Origin: Malania oleifera
Taxonomy: Eukaryota > Streptophyta > Magnoliopsida > Santalales > Ximeniaceae
Assembly (NCBI RefSeq): GCF_029873635.1
Contig: NC_080421.1
Span: forward strand, 1,116,001-1,180,000
Direction: 5' to 3'
DNA length: 64,000 bases
Position numbers and translations under genes: made by a program. Shown piece after piece: positions 46,961 through 59,548 of the stretch (positions are counted from its first letter, which is position 1; each line of letters opens with the position of its first letter). The notes under the pieces were generated by a model. It did no database searches, had not been told where the DNA came from, and saw only the letters and a program-made list of their open reading frames with translations.

Positions 46961-49049
46961 GTATGAAAGCATCTATACTGTACTTTAGGTTTATTATATA
47001 TATATATTATTAAATTAGCAAGCTTCTTTAAGAAGCTTTGGAAGGAAATCCAATTTTTGGATTTGTTGGCCGTGTCTCTCTTCTCTCTCACTTTCTCTCT
47101 CTCTCTCTCTCCTACAACTCTCTCTCTCTCTCTTCGATTTCGGGTTAGTTTTACGCCGGATCGACAAACCGAAACCACCACGACGCTCCTGGCGAAATTC
47201 TCTACAAGTTTGCCGGAACGGATCGTCAGGAAAACGAAATTGGATTTCATCCCAAATCCAAGGTAAGGCTTTATATTGAATATTTGGATTTTTGACAGTT
47301 GAAGAAAGTGATATACGCGTAAAAATACTGAACTTTAATACTGGAAATTTTCAGTTCCAGGGTGTTGATTGGGAACGTGGGAAATCATCCCTAAGTTGAG
47401 GTAAGACTTTTTAAAGTCGAATTTGACTTAGTGGTAGTTATAGAAAATGTTGTACGTACGAAAATACTGAACTTTAATTCTGCGAAATTTCATTTTCAGG
47501 GTGTTGAGTTGAGAACCTTGTGGGTACGGGGGAGATTTTCTTAGGGGCTTTTCAGGAATCAGGTAAGGGGATAAACTAAGCTAGTTTTGTTTAAGAAAAT
47601 GCATGTATACATATATGTAGCATCTGGTTTTAGGAAAAATAAATATATTTATATATATGATTTATATTTGGAAAATACTGTTTAAATGATGATATGTTGA
47701 ATACGAGGAAAATTGTTTAGTGTGGCATGAGTATAAAAATGTTTTGTACTGTTTTTTTTTTTGAATGGGGATGATATGGATTTCTATGATGGAAAACCGG
47801 CGTACGGGCCGAGATATTTTTATATGTATATGTGATTTGCCGGCGTATGGGTCGTGCTATGTGGATGAGATTTGCCAGCGTATGGGCTGTGCTATGTGAT
47901 TTGCCAGCATACGGGCTGTGCTATGTGATTGCCGGCGTATGGGCCGTGCTATGTGGATTGCCAGCGTACGGGCTGTGCTATGTGATTTGCCGGCGTACGG
48001 GCCGTGCTATGTTAAAATGTGTAATACCGGCGTACGGGCCGATGATTTTTATGATACACGTATATATGTGAAATGATATGATTGATAAGAAAATAAATGA
48101 TATGAGATATTTATGTATCACGATTTTAGTATATGTATATGATATCAGAACCTGGTTGGCTTGGTCTAGGCTAGCACTTGCACGGTACCGTTGTTATGTG
48201 TCCATGGTCTTCGTGATCATGATATCTGTGTTAACGCCGGTGTACGGAGTGGTGTGAGATTGGATGGTCGATGTGGTTATTTTCAAGAAGTGTGCTGTTA
48301 TCGCCCCTGGTGTACGGACCAGTCTGGGTAGACCCATCGGACCTACAGACTACTGTTTGACTTGGCAGTGGTCGGCCAACTTTTGTCAAGTCCCGCCTTC
48401 GGGCCACATAACCCAGTCATGTGGGGGTAATACATGACAACAGCCAGCTAACCTACCAGGATTGTTTTATGTTATTATTAGTGTATGAGATGAGATATGT
48501 TTATGAAAACGCAGTATATTCTGCTATGTGTTGATATGCATATGTTTTCCCATATTTGATAAACAGTATTGAATATGTTATGTATGGTATATGTAGAACA
48601 CAGAATACTCATGTTGCCACACACTGGTATTAGTTTATTTCCCTTACTGAGAGGTGTCTCACCCCTAAATCTTATACATTTTTCAGGAGCCCCTGATAGG
48701 AGAGCGGGAAAAGCCCCGCTGATCTAGATCAGTTGGTTGCCCTCTTTGGAAGGGTAAGTTTTTGGTAGGGACAGTTAGGTTTTTGTGGGGATTGTCCCTA
48801 GATTTCATTTTTGGGATGTATATACTGTGAGATAGTAATTGTAGTGACTCTGGTATGTGTTATGCACATTGTGATGAGATGTATATAATTTTGTACTTTC
48901 TGCTGCGTAGGCTTCTGCTGTATGTTTTGTTATATCCCTGGTGCCCACGGGTCCAGGTGGATTGTGACCTGCTGAGCTGGAATGTATGATATGATGATAA
49001 TTTATTTATATAAAAAAAATAATATGCGAAAAAGGAGCGGGTCGTTACA
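46788..49049 (+). mobile_element. Solo LTR, family B1', nesting level 3
   Basis: It begins TGTAGTAACCCG and ends GCGGGTCGTTACA, with exact ACCTG duplications (46783-46787 and 49050-49054). Length 2262 bp. It has an (AT)n run (46919-46957), a CT-rich leader near 47075-47135, the tandem GCCGGCGTACGGGC array (47795-48045) and the TGAGAGGTGTCTCA hairpin near 48646. Unlike its relatives it has no TCGTCGACGA array. Confidence 0.9.
47795..48045 (+). repeat. Tandem array, GCCGGCGTACGGGCCGTGCT type
   Basis: Eight copies of a unit of about 30 bp (GCCGGCGTACGGGC, then TGTGCTATGTGATTT), with CpG-type C/T and G/A differences between copies. It occupies the same place in the LTR as the GGCACGAGGCCG array of B1. 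Confidence 0.85.
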
Positions 49050-51146
49050 ACCTGTATGGGAGGGTAATCTTCCTTATTCTCAGGAATTTCACAGGTATAT
49101 CTGGATGATTATGAGAATATATTTATCAGTGTATTTTTCTCAGATGAAATGTTGTTTTGAAAAGTAAAGCATGTTATAACTAAACTCATATAGCCACACA
49201 CTGTAAATAATTTATTCCTTCTTACTGAGATGCGTCTCACCCAAATTATCTAAATTTTTCAGGGAACAGGGATAGGCCAGGTGATAGAGCTCCATGACCA
49301 TTAGGAGCTAAGACCCTGACACACAGGGTGAGTTTTTGGACTAGGGGAGGTGTAATTCCCCTAGTGTTGAGTTGTTCTTGAGTCTGTGGTGGTGATGTTT
49401 ATATACATGTATGTTGATACTCTAGGGATTGTATTCTGACTAATATGTATATACTGTCTTTCGTTGTTAGGTTGTATAATTGAAATAACTGTTTACCCGA
49501 TACCCAATGCGAGTCAAGTCATATGAATGGTAATAGGGTTGTTAATGTGGCCAATTTAGGGATGTGACGATGAATTGAATATTTATTTATCTATTTCTAA
49601 AAAAAAATTTACGAAAATCGGGGCATCACACTGACAATGGTTGGCCAACCACTATCGAGTCAAAAATGTCTATAAGTACGATGGGCTCGCCACACCCTGG
49701 TCCGGACTGCCAGGTGGACATCTACAACTCTACACTAAAAGTCACATCGACTATTCATCTCCCACCCCCTTGTGGGGCGGTTAGCACAAGTCTGAACATA
49801 GTAATCTGATTTGTATAGTTACGGTACTGTGCTCCTGTAACTAAACTAAACTATCATCCGGGTTTTGATAACATATAATACATGATAATATACTTGTCTA
49901 ACATAAATAGATTGATAGCATTTTCTGAAATAACATACATACATATGGCTTTGCACCAGTTTCTTTCATATCTGCGACCTTGCGCCAAACATTCATAAAT
50001 ACGGCCTTGTACCAAAATCATACGTAAAACACGGCCTTGCGTCGGCTATCAATCACGGCCTTGCACTGAATATTCATAAATATCATTCTGAATAAATAAT
50101 TCATTTATCATGTGTTTTAAAAATCATAATATATTACATTATTTCTTACTCTCTAAAAAACATACTTTATTCATAAAATTGTCATATCATAATAGTTTCC
50201 ATGTAAAATAATATTCATGCCACACAATGCTGTATAAAACCATACATTCAATTCTAAAATCATATTTTCTGGCATTTCATACTTATATATACATTTCAAC
50301 ATAATAGCAATATTTTCCCAAATATGCATTTTCTCAATAATATCCAAATATAATACATGCTTTCCTGAAAATTAATTTGCTAATAAGTAATAATAGCTTG
50401 CATGGAAAAATAACTGCTTTAGTTTATTCTCTTACCTGATTACTTGAAAAAGAAACCCTCCTAAAATATATTGGTCCAGCCCCCACAGGGTTCCCTAATC
50501 AACACCCTGAAAACGACAACTCTCTGACCTAAACTTCAATATTTCTCCGTGTACAACATTTCCTATAACTATGGAAAGACAAAATTCTAAATAAATAGTC
50601 TTACCTTAAACTAGGGATGAATTCCAACTGTACCCCACCAACGATCCGCTCCGGCAGTGTCACGACCTGCTCATTTTTCACATTTTTTTTAATAATAATA
50701 TCAACGTCATACATTCCAGCTTAGCAGGTCACCATCCACCTGAACCCATGGGTACTAAGGATATATCAAAATATATAGCAGAAGTCTAAGCAGCAGAAAG
50801 CATATAATCATATACATCTCATCATAACATGCATTACAACACCAGAGTTACTATCTTCATTGTATCTCAGTATATACATCCCAAAAATCATATCTAGGAA
50901 CATTCCCCGCAAAATTTAACTATCCCTAGAAAAACTTACCCTTCAAAAAGGGCAGCTAAACAGTACTATATTAGCGGGGCTTTTTCCGCTCTCCTATCTG
51001 AGGCTCCTAAAAAGTTAATAAGATTTAGGGGTGAGACATCTCTCAGTAAAGGAAATAAACTAATACCAGTGTGTGGCAACATGAGTATTTCATGTTATAC
51101 ATATACCATACATAACATATTCAGTACTGTTTCGTCAAATCTGGAA

Positions 51147-51185
<39 letters not shown>

Positions 51186-51689
51186 ACACATGGCAGAACA
51201 TACTGCATTTTCATAAACATATCTCATCTCATACAATAATAATAACATAAAAACATTCCTGGTAGGTTAGCTGGCCGTTGTCATGTATTACCCCAACATG
51301 ACTAGGTTGTGTGGCACGACGGCGGGACTTGACAATGGTTGGCAGACTACTGCCAAGTCAATCATATATTCTGTAAGTCCGATGGGTCTGCCAGACTTGG
51401 TCCGTACACTAGAGGCGATCAGCACAATTCTTATAAACCACATCAACCATCCAATCTCACACCACTCCGTACAGCGGCGTTAACACAAATATCATGATCA
51501 CGAAGACCATAGACACATAGCAACAGTACCGTGCAAGTGCTAGTTTAGACCAAGCCAACTAGGTTCTGATATCATATAACATATACTAAAACTGTGATAC
51601 ATAGGTATCTCATATAATTTATTTTCACATCAATCATATCATTTTGCATATATACGTGTATCATGAAAATCATTGGCCCATATATCGGT

Positions 51690-51960
51690 ATTACACATTT
51701 TATCATAGCTCGGTCCGTACGCCGGCAAATCATATCACAACCCGTACGCTAGCAAATCACATCCACATAGCACAGCCCGTATGCCGGCAAATCATATCTA
51801 CATAGCACGATCCGTACGCCAGCAAATCATATCCACATAGCACGGCCCGTACGCCGACAAATCATAGCACAGTTCGTACGCTGGCAAATCAAAGTCACAT
51901 AACACGGCCCATACGCCGGCAAAACATATAAAAATCTTGGCCCGTACGCCAATTTTTCAT
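51690..51960 (-). repeat. Tandem array, GCCGGCGTACGGGC type (minus strand)
   Basis: About eight to nine copies of the unit of about 30 bp seen in + orientation at 47795-48045. Confidence 0.85.
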
Positions 51961-52579
51961 CATAAAAATCCATATCATAACACATTTCCAGAAACAGCAT
52001 CTCATAACATTTTATACTCATGCCACACTAACAGATTTTCATATATTCAACATACAATCATTTTCACAGTATTTTTCAAATATAAATTATATATATATTT
52101 ATTTTTTTGAATCCAGATGCTATATATATATATAAATACATGCATTTTCTAAAAACAAAATTAGTTTAGTTTATCCTCTTACTTGATTCCTGAAAAAGCC
52201 CCTAAGAAAATCTTCCCCGCACCCGCAGGGTTCCCGACTCAACACCCTGAAACAGAAAATTTTTAGTATTAAACTTCAGTATTTTCATGAGTACAACATT
52301 TTCTATAACTGTCACAAAGTCAAATTTGGCTTAAAAAGTCTTACCTCAACTTAGGGATGATTCCCAACTTGCTTTCACCAATGATCCGCTCCGGCAGATT
52401 TGGAGAGAACTTCCCTAGGAGCGTCATGGTGACTTCGTATTGTCGATCCGGTGTAAATTTGGCCCAGAATCGAAGAGAGAGAGAGAGAGAGAAAAAAAAA
52501 AACCGAAGGGAAGAGAGAGATGATAAATTTCTTAATCCTTAAGTAAAATCCGAATTTTCCCATATTTATAGAATAGGGG

Positions 52580-52830
52580 ATTTCGTCAACGAGCCCGTCC
52601 TTCATCGATGAATTCTTTATTAATTTCACCGACGAAATTTAGTCCTTCGTCGACGAAATTTAGTCAGCTCAAACCCCCCTCTCGGTATCTCTTTGTCAAC
52701 GAGTCCCATAAATTCGTCGACGAATTCTCTTAAGCCTTCATCGACGAATCCCTTGTATTCATCGACGAAGCCCTGCTAATCCCCTTTCCGTTAGTCCTTC
52801 CAAAGTTCAATGTCATTGACGAAGTTGACT
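52580..52830 (-). promoter_or_regulatory. TCGTCGACGA palindrome array
   Basis: About nine units, many with single C/T or G/A changes (for example TCGTCAACGA, TCATCGATGA, TCATCGACGA). They lie upstream of the minus-strand TATA (TATTTATAG near 52564). Confidence 0.6.
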
Positions 52831-53084
52831 ACTTCCTTCTGTTTCCGGCTTCCATTTTCCCTTTCTTTTATTATTTAAATACCATTTTTATTCGGGTCGT
52901 TACAGGAAGACTTGGAGAGAACTTCCCCAGGAGCGTCATAATGGCCTCAAATCGTCGATTCGGTGAATTTTGGAGCCTAAATCGAAGAGAGAGGAGAGAA
53001 AAACCATAGAGAGGAAAGAGAGTGAGGATTTTTCTAATTTTCTACGTAAAAATCTAAGGTTGGGCTATTTATACAATGGGCTTC

Positions 53085-53260
53085 GTCGACGAGCCACGTC
53101 ACCACGTCGACAAGGTCAAGAGGAAATTCGTCGACGAACTCTCCCCTTCGTCTATGAAATTCAAAGTCGCCCAAAACATTTTCTTGGTTTCTTCTCGCTG
53201 ACGAAGCGTACCCTCATCGACAAGCCCACAGTGCAACGTCGTCAACGAACGCTAGTCTGC
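53085..53260 (-). promoter_or_regulatory. TCGTCGACGA palindrome array of the outermost LTR
   Basis: Six to seven units (near 53091, 53105, 53129, 53215 and 53238) belonging to the level-1 LTR whose TATA (CTATTTATAC) is near 53069. Confidence 0.6.
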
Positions 53261-53358
53261 TGCCTCCTTCTGTTACTGTTTCCATTTCCCTCTCTTTTAT
53301 TATTCCCATTTTCCATTTTCTCTATTATTTAAATATCATTATTCTTCGGGTCATTACA

Positions 53359-53417
53359 CTTTAGATTGTAACGGGCTTAGTTACAAGTCTTCAAGTGGGG
53401 TAATGAAGGTGAGTAAG
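53359..53417 (+). pseudogene. Ty1/copia pol fossil, 59-bp island between two LTR stacks
   Basis: It starts with the CTTTA target-site copy and ends with GTAAG, the target-site copy of the next solo LTR. Translation gives the copia segment between the remnants at 35340 and 61176 in the same family order (an SSGVMKVSK-like end). It shows that both LTR stacks entered one copia element. Confidence 0.7.
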
Positions 53418-53479
53418 TGTAGAGACCCGAATAATTATTGTTATTTAATAATAGAAGGAGGAAAGAAAAGCAGGAGGGT

Positions 53480-53670
53480 CTCGTCGACGAACAGGGGATT
53501 CATTGACAAGAACACATTAGAGGCTCTTCGACAAGGACGCGTCTTGTCAACGAGAAGATACTGAGGGGATATATCACAGTTCTAAATTTTTTCAACGAGG
53601 AGTAAGCATTCGTCGACGAATTGCCTTCTTGACCTCGTCAACGAAGTGACGTGGCTCGTCGACAAAAGCC
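53480..53670 (+). promoter_or_regulatory. TCGTCGACGA palindrome array
   Basis: About eight units or variants (near 53481, 53502, 53526, 53546, 53591, 53612, 53635 and 53656) ending just before the TATA box near 53671. Confidence 0.6.
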
Positions 53671-53812
53671 AGTGTATAAATAGGCTTAAACCTCATTTTT
53701 GGCTAAAAATCATGCGAGAAATTCTTCTCTCTCCTCAATTTGTCCCTCCTCCCTTCTCTCTAAGATTTTGGGCCAGATTCTTACCGGTTCGATGATCTAA
53801 AGCCACCACGAT

Positions 53813-54344
53813 TGTAACGACCTGCTATTTATTTTCCAGTTTTTTTTTAATATATACTGTAAAATTTATAATGCTCTGATACCTACTAGATTAAACCAAA
53901 CCATCAACCTAAGCAGCGAAAAGCGGAATTCATATAAACACAATCAAGAAAATAAACAATACCAGAGTGCTAAAATGTTCCCTAAAATATACATATATGA
54001 TTGTTTCCAAAATACCCTCAACTGGGCTAGGGCTATATATAAATACTCCCAAAAATACTCACTTTACTGATAGGGCAGTACTGAAGCCCCTCTAACTGCG
54101 AGCCTGATCTGCTTGCTTACCTGGATCACCTGAAAAATGTTAAAGTAATGAGATGAGACGACGCTTAGTAAAACGAAATATGCTATTGCTAGTATGTGGC
54201 AAATAAGTTGCAATACTAAGAAGATCTGTTTCTATATAATCATATATAACTGAATCTGTAAATATAGTACAAATAATATAACCACCACCTTTCCCATGTT
54301 GCTTAACATATCAGTATTTTAGGTTTCTATACATAATACTTTTA

Positions 54345-54375
<31 letters not shown>

Positions 54376-55793
54376 TTCCCTATTTCTGTGAAACTGTACA
54401 TACATAATAATAACTAAAAACTTTCCTGGATGGATAACTGTATGTCATGATTTAACCCTTCATGACAAGATTGTACGGCCCATAGGCGGGATCTACCCTA
54501 ACTGGCCTCCTAGGATAAACCACTATACTCCATCAGTCTGATAAGCCCTCTTTAACTCATATCTAATGGGGAGCCTGTCTACATATGGGCATGTGATCGA
54601 CCTACCTACCACGTATTATCTAAATAGGTGGTTGCACTCTATTCTGTATATAGAAACGGTACCGTGCTCTATAAACTATATCTGTAAGGGTCCATCAGGG
54701 TCTAATACTATATAATACATCTCTATATACAACTATCTGTTTTACTATGATTCTATAATAACTGTATTAACCATGACGTTGTGATAAACTATATTTGTAT
54801 CATCTATATTTCTGAAATGAATTGTAAAACTGTATGTCATGGTACTGTAAACTATATAATCATGGTATTCTGTAAGTACTATAAAATATATCCACTGTCT
54901 GTATATTCTGTAAAACATAACTCTGAAAAATATTGTAAAACATGTTTCTGTACTACATCTTTATTCTTAAGTCACACAGTAATTTAAAATATATTGTTCA
55001 TAATTAATAAACTGTATAAAGTTTCACCGTGAATAATAACCTAGTAAAAATATATACATTTCATACTAAAAATCATTCTAAAACTGTCTAGCATAACATA
55101 TTTCCCTTACCTGATTCTTGCTAAAATCCCCTGCTGTGACGAGTCTTACACCCGCAGGGTTCACCACTCAACACCCTAAAAACCATATATCCCATAACAA
55201 AGTATCATTATTTCTAAGTCTACTACATTTCCTACAACTGCTGCAAAACCAAATTTTGCTTGAAAGACCTTACCCTAAATCTGGGATGAAATTCAACTTC
55301 GTCCCACCAACAATCCGCTCCAGTAGATTTGGAGAGAACTTCCCCAGAAGCGTCATGGTGGCCTCAAATCGTCGATTCGACTACTAACAGGGCCAAAATC
55401 GAAGAGAGAAGGAGGAGGAGCCGTAGGAGAGAAGAGAGAGAGAGTGTCGGTGAATTTTCTGCGTAAAAATCTTCGTTTAACACTATTTATACTACGAGAT
55501 TCGTTGACGAGCCACGTCATCTCGTCGACGAGTCCTGTAGAAAGTTTGTCGATGAACCTGCACCCTCGTTGAGACTTCCAAAAATCATCTTTCGGTATCT
55601 TCTCATCAACGAGGCCCTCTTGTACCGTCGTCGACGAATCCCTTGTGTTCGTCGACAAGGACCTGATAACTTTCTTGAGTCATTGCATCCCATAGTTCGC
55701 GTTCGTCGACGAAGTCGGCTGCCTCCTTCTATTACTGTTTCCATTTCTCTCCCTCTTTATTATTTAAATACCATTATTCTTCAGGTCGTTACA
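53813..55793 (-). mobile_element. Solo LTR, minus strand, family B2
   Basis: It has perfect 12-bp inverted ends, TGTAACGACCTG and CAGGTCGTTACA. It splits the host leader inside its ACCACGACGCTCC segment. The flanking 5-mers ACGAT and ACAAC agree at 3 of 5 positions, with the differences being C/T or G/A. Length 1981 bp, with palindrome array (55495-55715), TATA-like site near 55487 and hairpin near 54151. Confidence 0.85.
55495..55715 (-). promoter_or_regulatory. TCGTCGACGA palindrome array
   Basis: About eight units (near 55500, 55521, 55545, 55607, 55630, 55650 and 55705) upstream of the minus-strand TATA (CTATTTATAC near 55482). Confidence 0.6.
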
Positions 55794-56459
55794 ACAACAC
55801 TTCTAAAAAAGTTCTCTACAAATCTACTAGAGTAGATTGTCCGTGGAGTTACCTTGAAATTCATCCCAAATTCAAGACAAGACTTTTTATTCGGAATTTG
55901 GTCTTTCCATAGTTATAGGAAATGTTGTACACAAAGAAATACTGAAGTTTAGTTCTGAGAAATGTTGATTTTAGGGTATTGAACGAGGAACCCTGTGGGT
56001 GCAGGACTAGTATATTTTAGGGGGTTTCTTTTCAAAAATCAGGTAAGGGAATAAACTAAAGTAGTAATTTTTTCATGAAAATTATTATGAAATTATTAGT
56101 AGATTTATGTTTAGAAAGTATGTATTATATTTGAGTATTACTGAAGAAATGTATATTTGAGAAAATACTGCTGATACACTAGAATGTATATTTTTATTAT
56201 AAAATGCCAGAGAAGATGATTTCAGAATAGAATGTACGATTTTATTCAGAATTATGTGGCATGAATAGTATTTTTATGTAAATTATATTATGTTAAGGCA
56301 ACTTTGCAAGTAAAGCATGATTCAGTGATTTTCAGAAATTATGAAATAATGTAGTACATCATTATTTTAGAATACATGATAAATAAATTATCTATTCAGA
56401 TCAATATGTATGAAATGTTAGGCGCAAGGCCGTGATTGATAGCCAGTGCAAAGCCATGT

Positions 56460-58191
56460 TGTCACGCCTCGAACCCAGTAATGGGACTCGAGGGTGAATA
56501 AGTAACCTAATCTTATCCCTGTATTATACAAATCACCAATGACACAGTACAATGAATGAGGGTCTGTCCCTGTGGGGTTCCTAGGCACCCTATACACATT
56601 CACATATACCACAGAAACACAACGGAAGATAAGTCTTTCTATACATGTACAATACCATACCAGAGTCTATACAAAGGAGTCTAACTCCACAAAAAAACAA
56701 TACAAATCCGAGTGGCAGTCAAAACCCCTAAAAAACCACCCAACATAAGCTTAGAACTTATCCAGGTACTTTCTGCAGTACACCAACACTACGCTTCTAC
56801 ACCAGGTAGCTAGCTCCGATTACCCGAAGGACCTAAAAAATATGTACATACAGCAGGGGTGAGACACCTCTCAGTAAGGCAGATATAGGTTATATCAGTG
56901 TGTGGCATTTGAGTATTATCATGATAGCAAAACATACACTGTTAAATGCAATTCCAGTACTTTCACAAAACAGTTTCAAAACAGTGCACACACACACACA
57001 CACACACAAACATGATCAAATAAGTAGGTGTCGTCACACCCTTCGGCCTGAAGCCAGCTCGCGATACCCAGTGTCGGCCGGTAGCCGGTCTGTGATACAC
57101 GGCGTCCCTGGCACATGGTGAATCCCAGGCTCCCATGGCATCATACCAGTACAAACTGGTGGATCCACACCCTTCATTAATCAGCCAATACGGCTAATGC
57201 CCTCGAATATAGAGTTGAACACTCTTGCCAACGTGGCAGACGATAAACACACGCCCTCAGATATAGAGCCGAACACTCTTTTAGTACCTGGAATAACTTG
57301 GAACCCAGTTCCTATTGCATATCATCAAAACACAACTATGCATGCTCATATAACCAAATAACCCACACTCATTTGGTGATCTATAAATCTTTTCCAAGCA
57401 TATACAGTTTAATAAAGTCAAGACACGACCATCCGTAACACAATACATAACACAGTATACTAAAGGTTTTCCAACAAAACCAAGGATTTCAGCCCAGTAC
57501 CCCTTTTTTCCTAAAAATTGTTACATGAAAAACCCATAATTTTACTCATTAGATTTTCCCAAATAAGTAACCAAAACACTTATAGGACCGTGAACTACAG
57601 TTCTACTGAGTCCGATTTCAAAAATAACCAACATAAACTGAATCCCTTTACCTTTTCCTAAATGAAAAATCCCGAACTCCAAGGCCCCTTCCAAGGCCCC
57701 TAAACCACGAACTGAGTTCCAAAACCTACAACCCACAGTACAAAACTCGCTCACAACTATGTTACCTACAAGACTACCGAATCAGAACTGAAAACTGAGC
57801 CTTACCTCTATTTTGGGCCAAAACCCGAGAATGCCTGAAATGAAAATCCAATCCATAGAACTTGTAGAGAATCCTTCCCTGATCCTCATGGTAATGTCGG
57901 ATCTACGATTCCCGCTACATACAACGAAGAAATCTAGAGAGATAGAGAGTAGGTTGAGTTTCTAGAGAGATAGAGAGAGAATTTGAGTTTTCTTAACTGA
58001 GAAGCAATGAAAATATTTATTTATAACCCTTTGATCCGACCACTCCTAGTCAACGAGACTCTACACTTCGTCATCGAGAAATACAAAGACTTCGTCGACG
58101 AACTCTGGCTTCGTCGACGAAGCTTGCTTAATTACCAATTTACCCCTATGTTAATTAATTAATTCCCTATATCACGGTTCAGGTTCTTACA
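56460..58191 (-). mobile_element. Solo LTR, minus strand, family D
   Basis: On the + strand it begins TGTCACGCCTCG and ends CAGGTTCTTACA, flanked by CATGT (56455-56459) and CGTGT (58192-58196), one difference. Length 1732 bp. Its middle differs from the A and B families (a (CA)n run at 56986-57007 and GGCCGAACACTC-type strings). It still has the hairpin near 56863 and a short TCGTCGACGA array (58045-58125). Confidence 0.85.
58045..58125 (-). promoter_or_regulatory. Short TCGTCGACGA array in family D
   Basis: Two exact copies (near 58092 and 58113) with the pair form TTCGTCGACGAA, and two decayed copies, upstream of the minus-strand TATA-like site near 58016-58024. Confidence 0.55.
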
Positions 58192-59127
58192 CGTGTATTA
58201 TGTATGATTTTGGCGCAAGGCCATATTTATGAATGATTTCAGTGTAAGGCCGCAGATATGAAACTAATCAGCATAAGGCCTTATTTATTTATGTTATTAC
58301 AGAAAATGCTTTCAATCTATTTACGTTAAACAGTATATGATCATGTATTATATGTTATCAGAACTCAGATGATAGTTCAATTTAGTTTCAAGAGCACGAT
58401 ACGGTAGCTATACAGATCAGATTATTACAGTTTAGACTTGTGCTAACCGCCCCTGCAAGTAGAAAGGGTAGGAGATGGATAGTCGATGTGGCTTTCAGTG
58501 TAGAGTTGTAGACGTCCACCTGGATGTCCGGACCAGGGTGTGGAGGGCCCATCGTACTTATACACATTTTTGACTCGGCAGTGGTCGGCCAGCCATTGTC
58601 AGGTCCCGCCTTCGAGCTGCACAACCCGTCATAGGGGGTAATACACAACATCATCTAGCTATACATCTTGGGTAAATTACTGTATTATCAGTTATATCAG
58701 ACATTTCATGAACAATGTGATTTATTAGAATTATGAAATTATATGTTTACTCAACCATGTTATGCTCAGTATTCTCCAGTATGTGAATTGTACTGTATAT
58801 CTGCTATAGCATTAAATATTCATGTTGTCACACAATTGTATTTAGTTTATTTTCCCTTACTGAGAGGTGTCTCACCCCCAGCTTGAATAAATTTTTAGGA
58901 AACCTAGATAGACCGGCGGACCAAGGTCGCCGCTAAAGCAGTAGTTGTTACCCCGCTAGGAGGGTAAGTATTGGGCTAGCATTAGGGGATTTTGTTATTG
59001 GATCCTAGGTGTATTTTTGTTGTTTTGGGAATTGTATATAAATATGGTATTTAGTGGATTGTAGATAACTATGGTATTATGTATTTTATGGTTTGATGGA
59101 TGTAATTTATAATTACTACTGCTTAAG

Positions 59128-59500
59128 TGTAACGACCTGAAGAATAATGTAATTTAAATAATAAAGAGAAAGGGAAATGGGAACAAGAACAGAAGGAGGC
59201 AGCAGACTTCATCGACGAACGCTTCGCGTTTGTTGACGACATTGCATTTTGGATATAATAACCCAATAAATTTTTCCAGGCCTCATTGACGAAAACAGGG
59301 GTTTTGTCAATGAGGGTTTTTTAGGACCTCGTCGATGAGGTCCCGTCTCGTCGACGAGAAGATACCAAGAGAGGATTTTTGGGAAGTCTGAAATTTATTG
59401 ACGAGGGTGCAAATTTGTCAACAAGGTGATGTGGCTCGTTGACGAATCCCGCAATATAAATAGCCCTAAACTTAGTTTAATCGCAAAAAAATCAACGCAA

Positions 59501-59548
<48 letters not shown>

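Larger units (their letters stand above)
44754..49630 (+). mobile_element. Solo LTR, family A, nesting level 2
   Basis: It begins TGTAATAACCCC and ends GGGGCATCACA. It splits the B1 host LTR within its GGCGGGACCTGACAATGG region. The flanking 5-mers CCAAC and CTGAC agree at 3 of 5 places, so the duplication is only weakly supported, but the host sequence rejoins cleanly. Its own length is about 2.6 kb, with the leader near 45005-45660, the hairpin near 49227 and no TCGTCGACGA array. A B1' LTR (46788-49049) interrupts it. Confidence 0.8.
50658..52904 (-). mobile_element. Solo LTR, minus strand, family B1', nesting level 2
   Basis: On the + strand it begins TGTCACGACCTGC and ends CGGGTCGTTACA, with GGCAG (50653-50657) and GGAAG (52905-52909) flanks, one difference. 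Length 2247 bp. It contains the minus-strand version of the GCCGGCGTACGGGC array (51690-51960), an (AT)n run (51151-51182), a palindrome array (52580-52830) and the hairpin near 51033. Confidence 0.85.
35406..53358 (-). mobile_element. Solo LTR, minus strand, family B1, holding seven nested solo LTRs
   Basis: On the + strand it begins TGTGATGACCTG and ends GGGTCATTACA. The identical 5-mer CTTTA flanks it (35401-35405 and 53359-53363). The parts that belong to it are 35406-35561, 44269-44753, 49631-50657 and 52905-53358, which sum to about 2.1 kb once target-site copies are removed, the normal B1 length. They read in order as one B1 LTR, with tandem GGCCTTGCGCC repeats (49955-50075), a hairpin near 44472 and a palindrome array (53085-53260). 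Confidence 0.85.
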
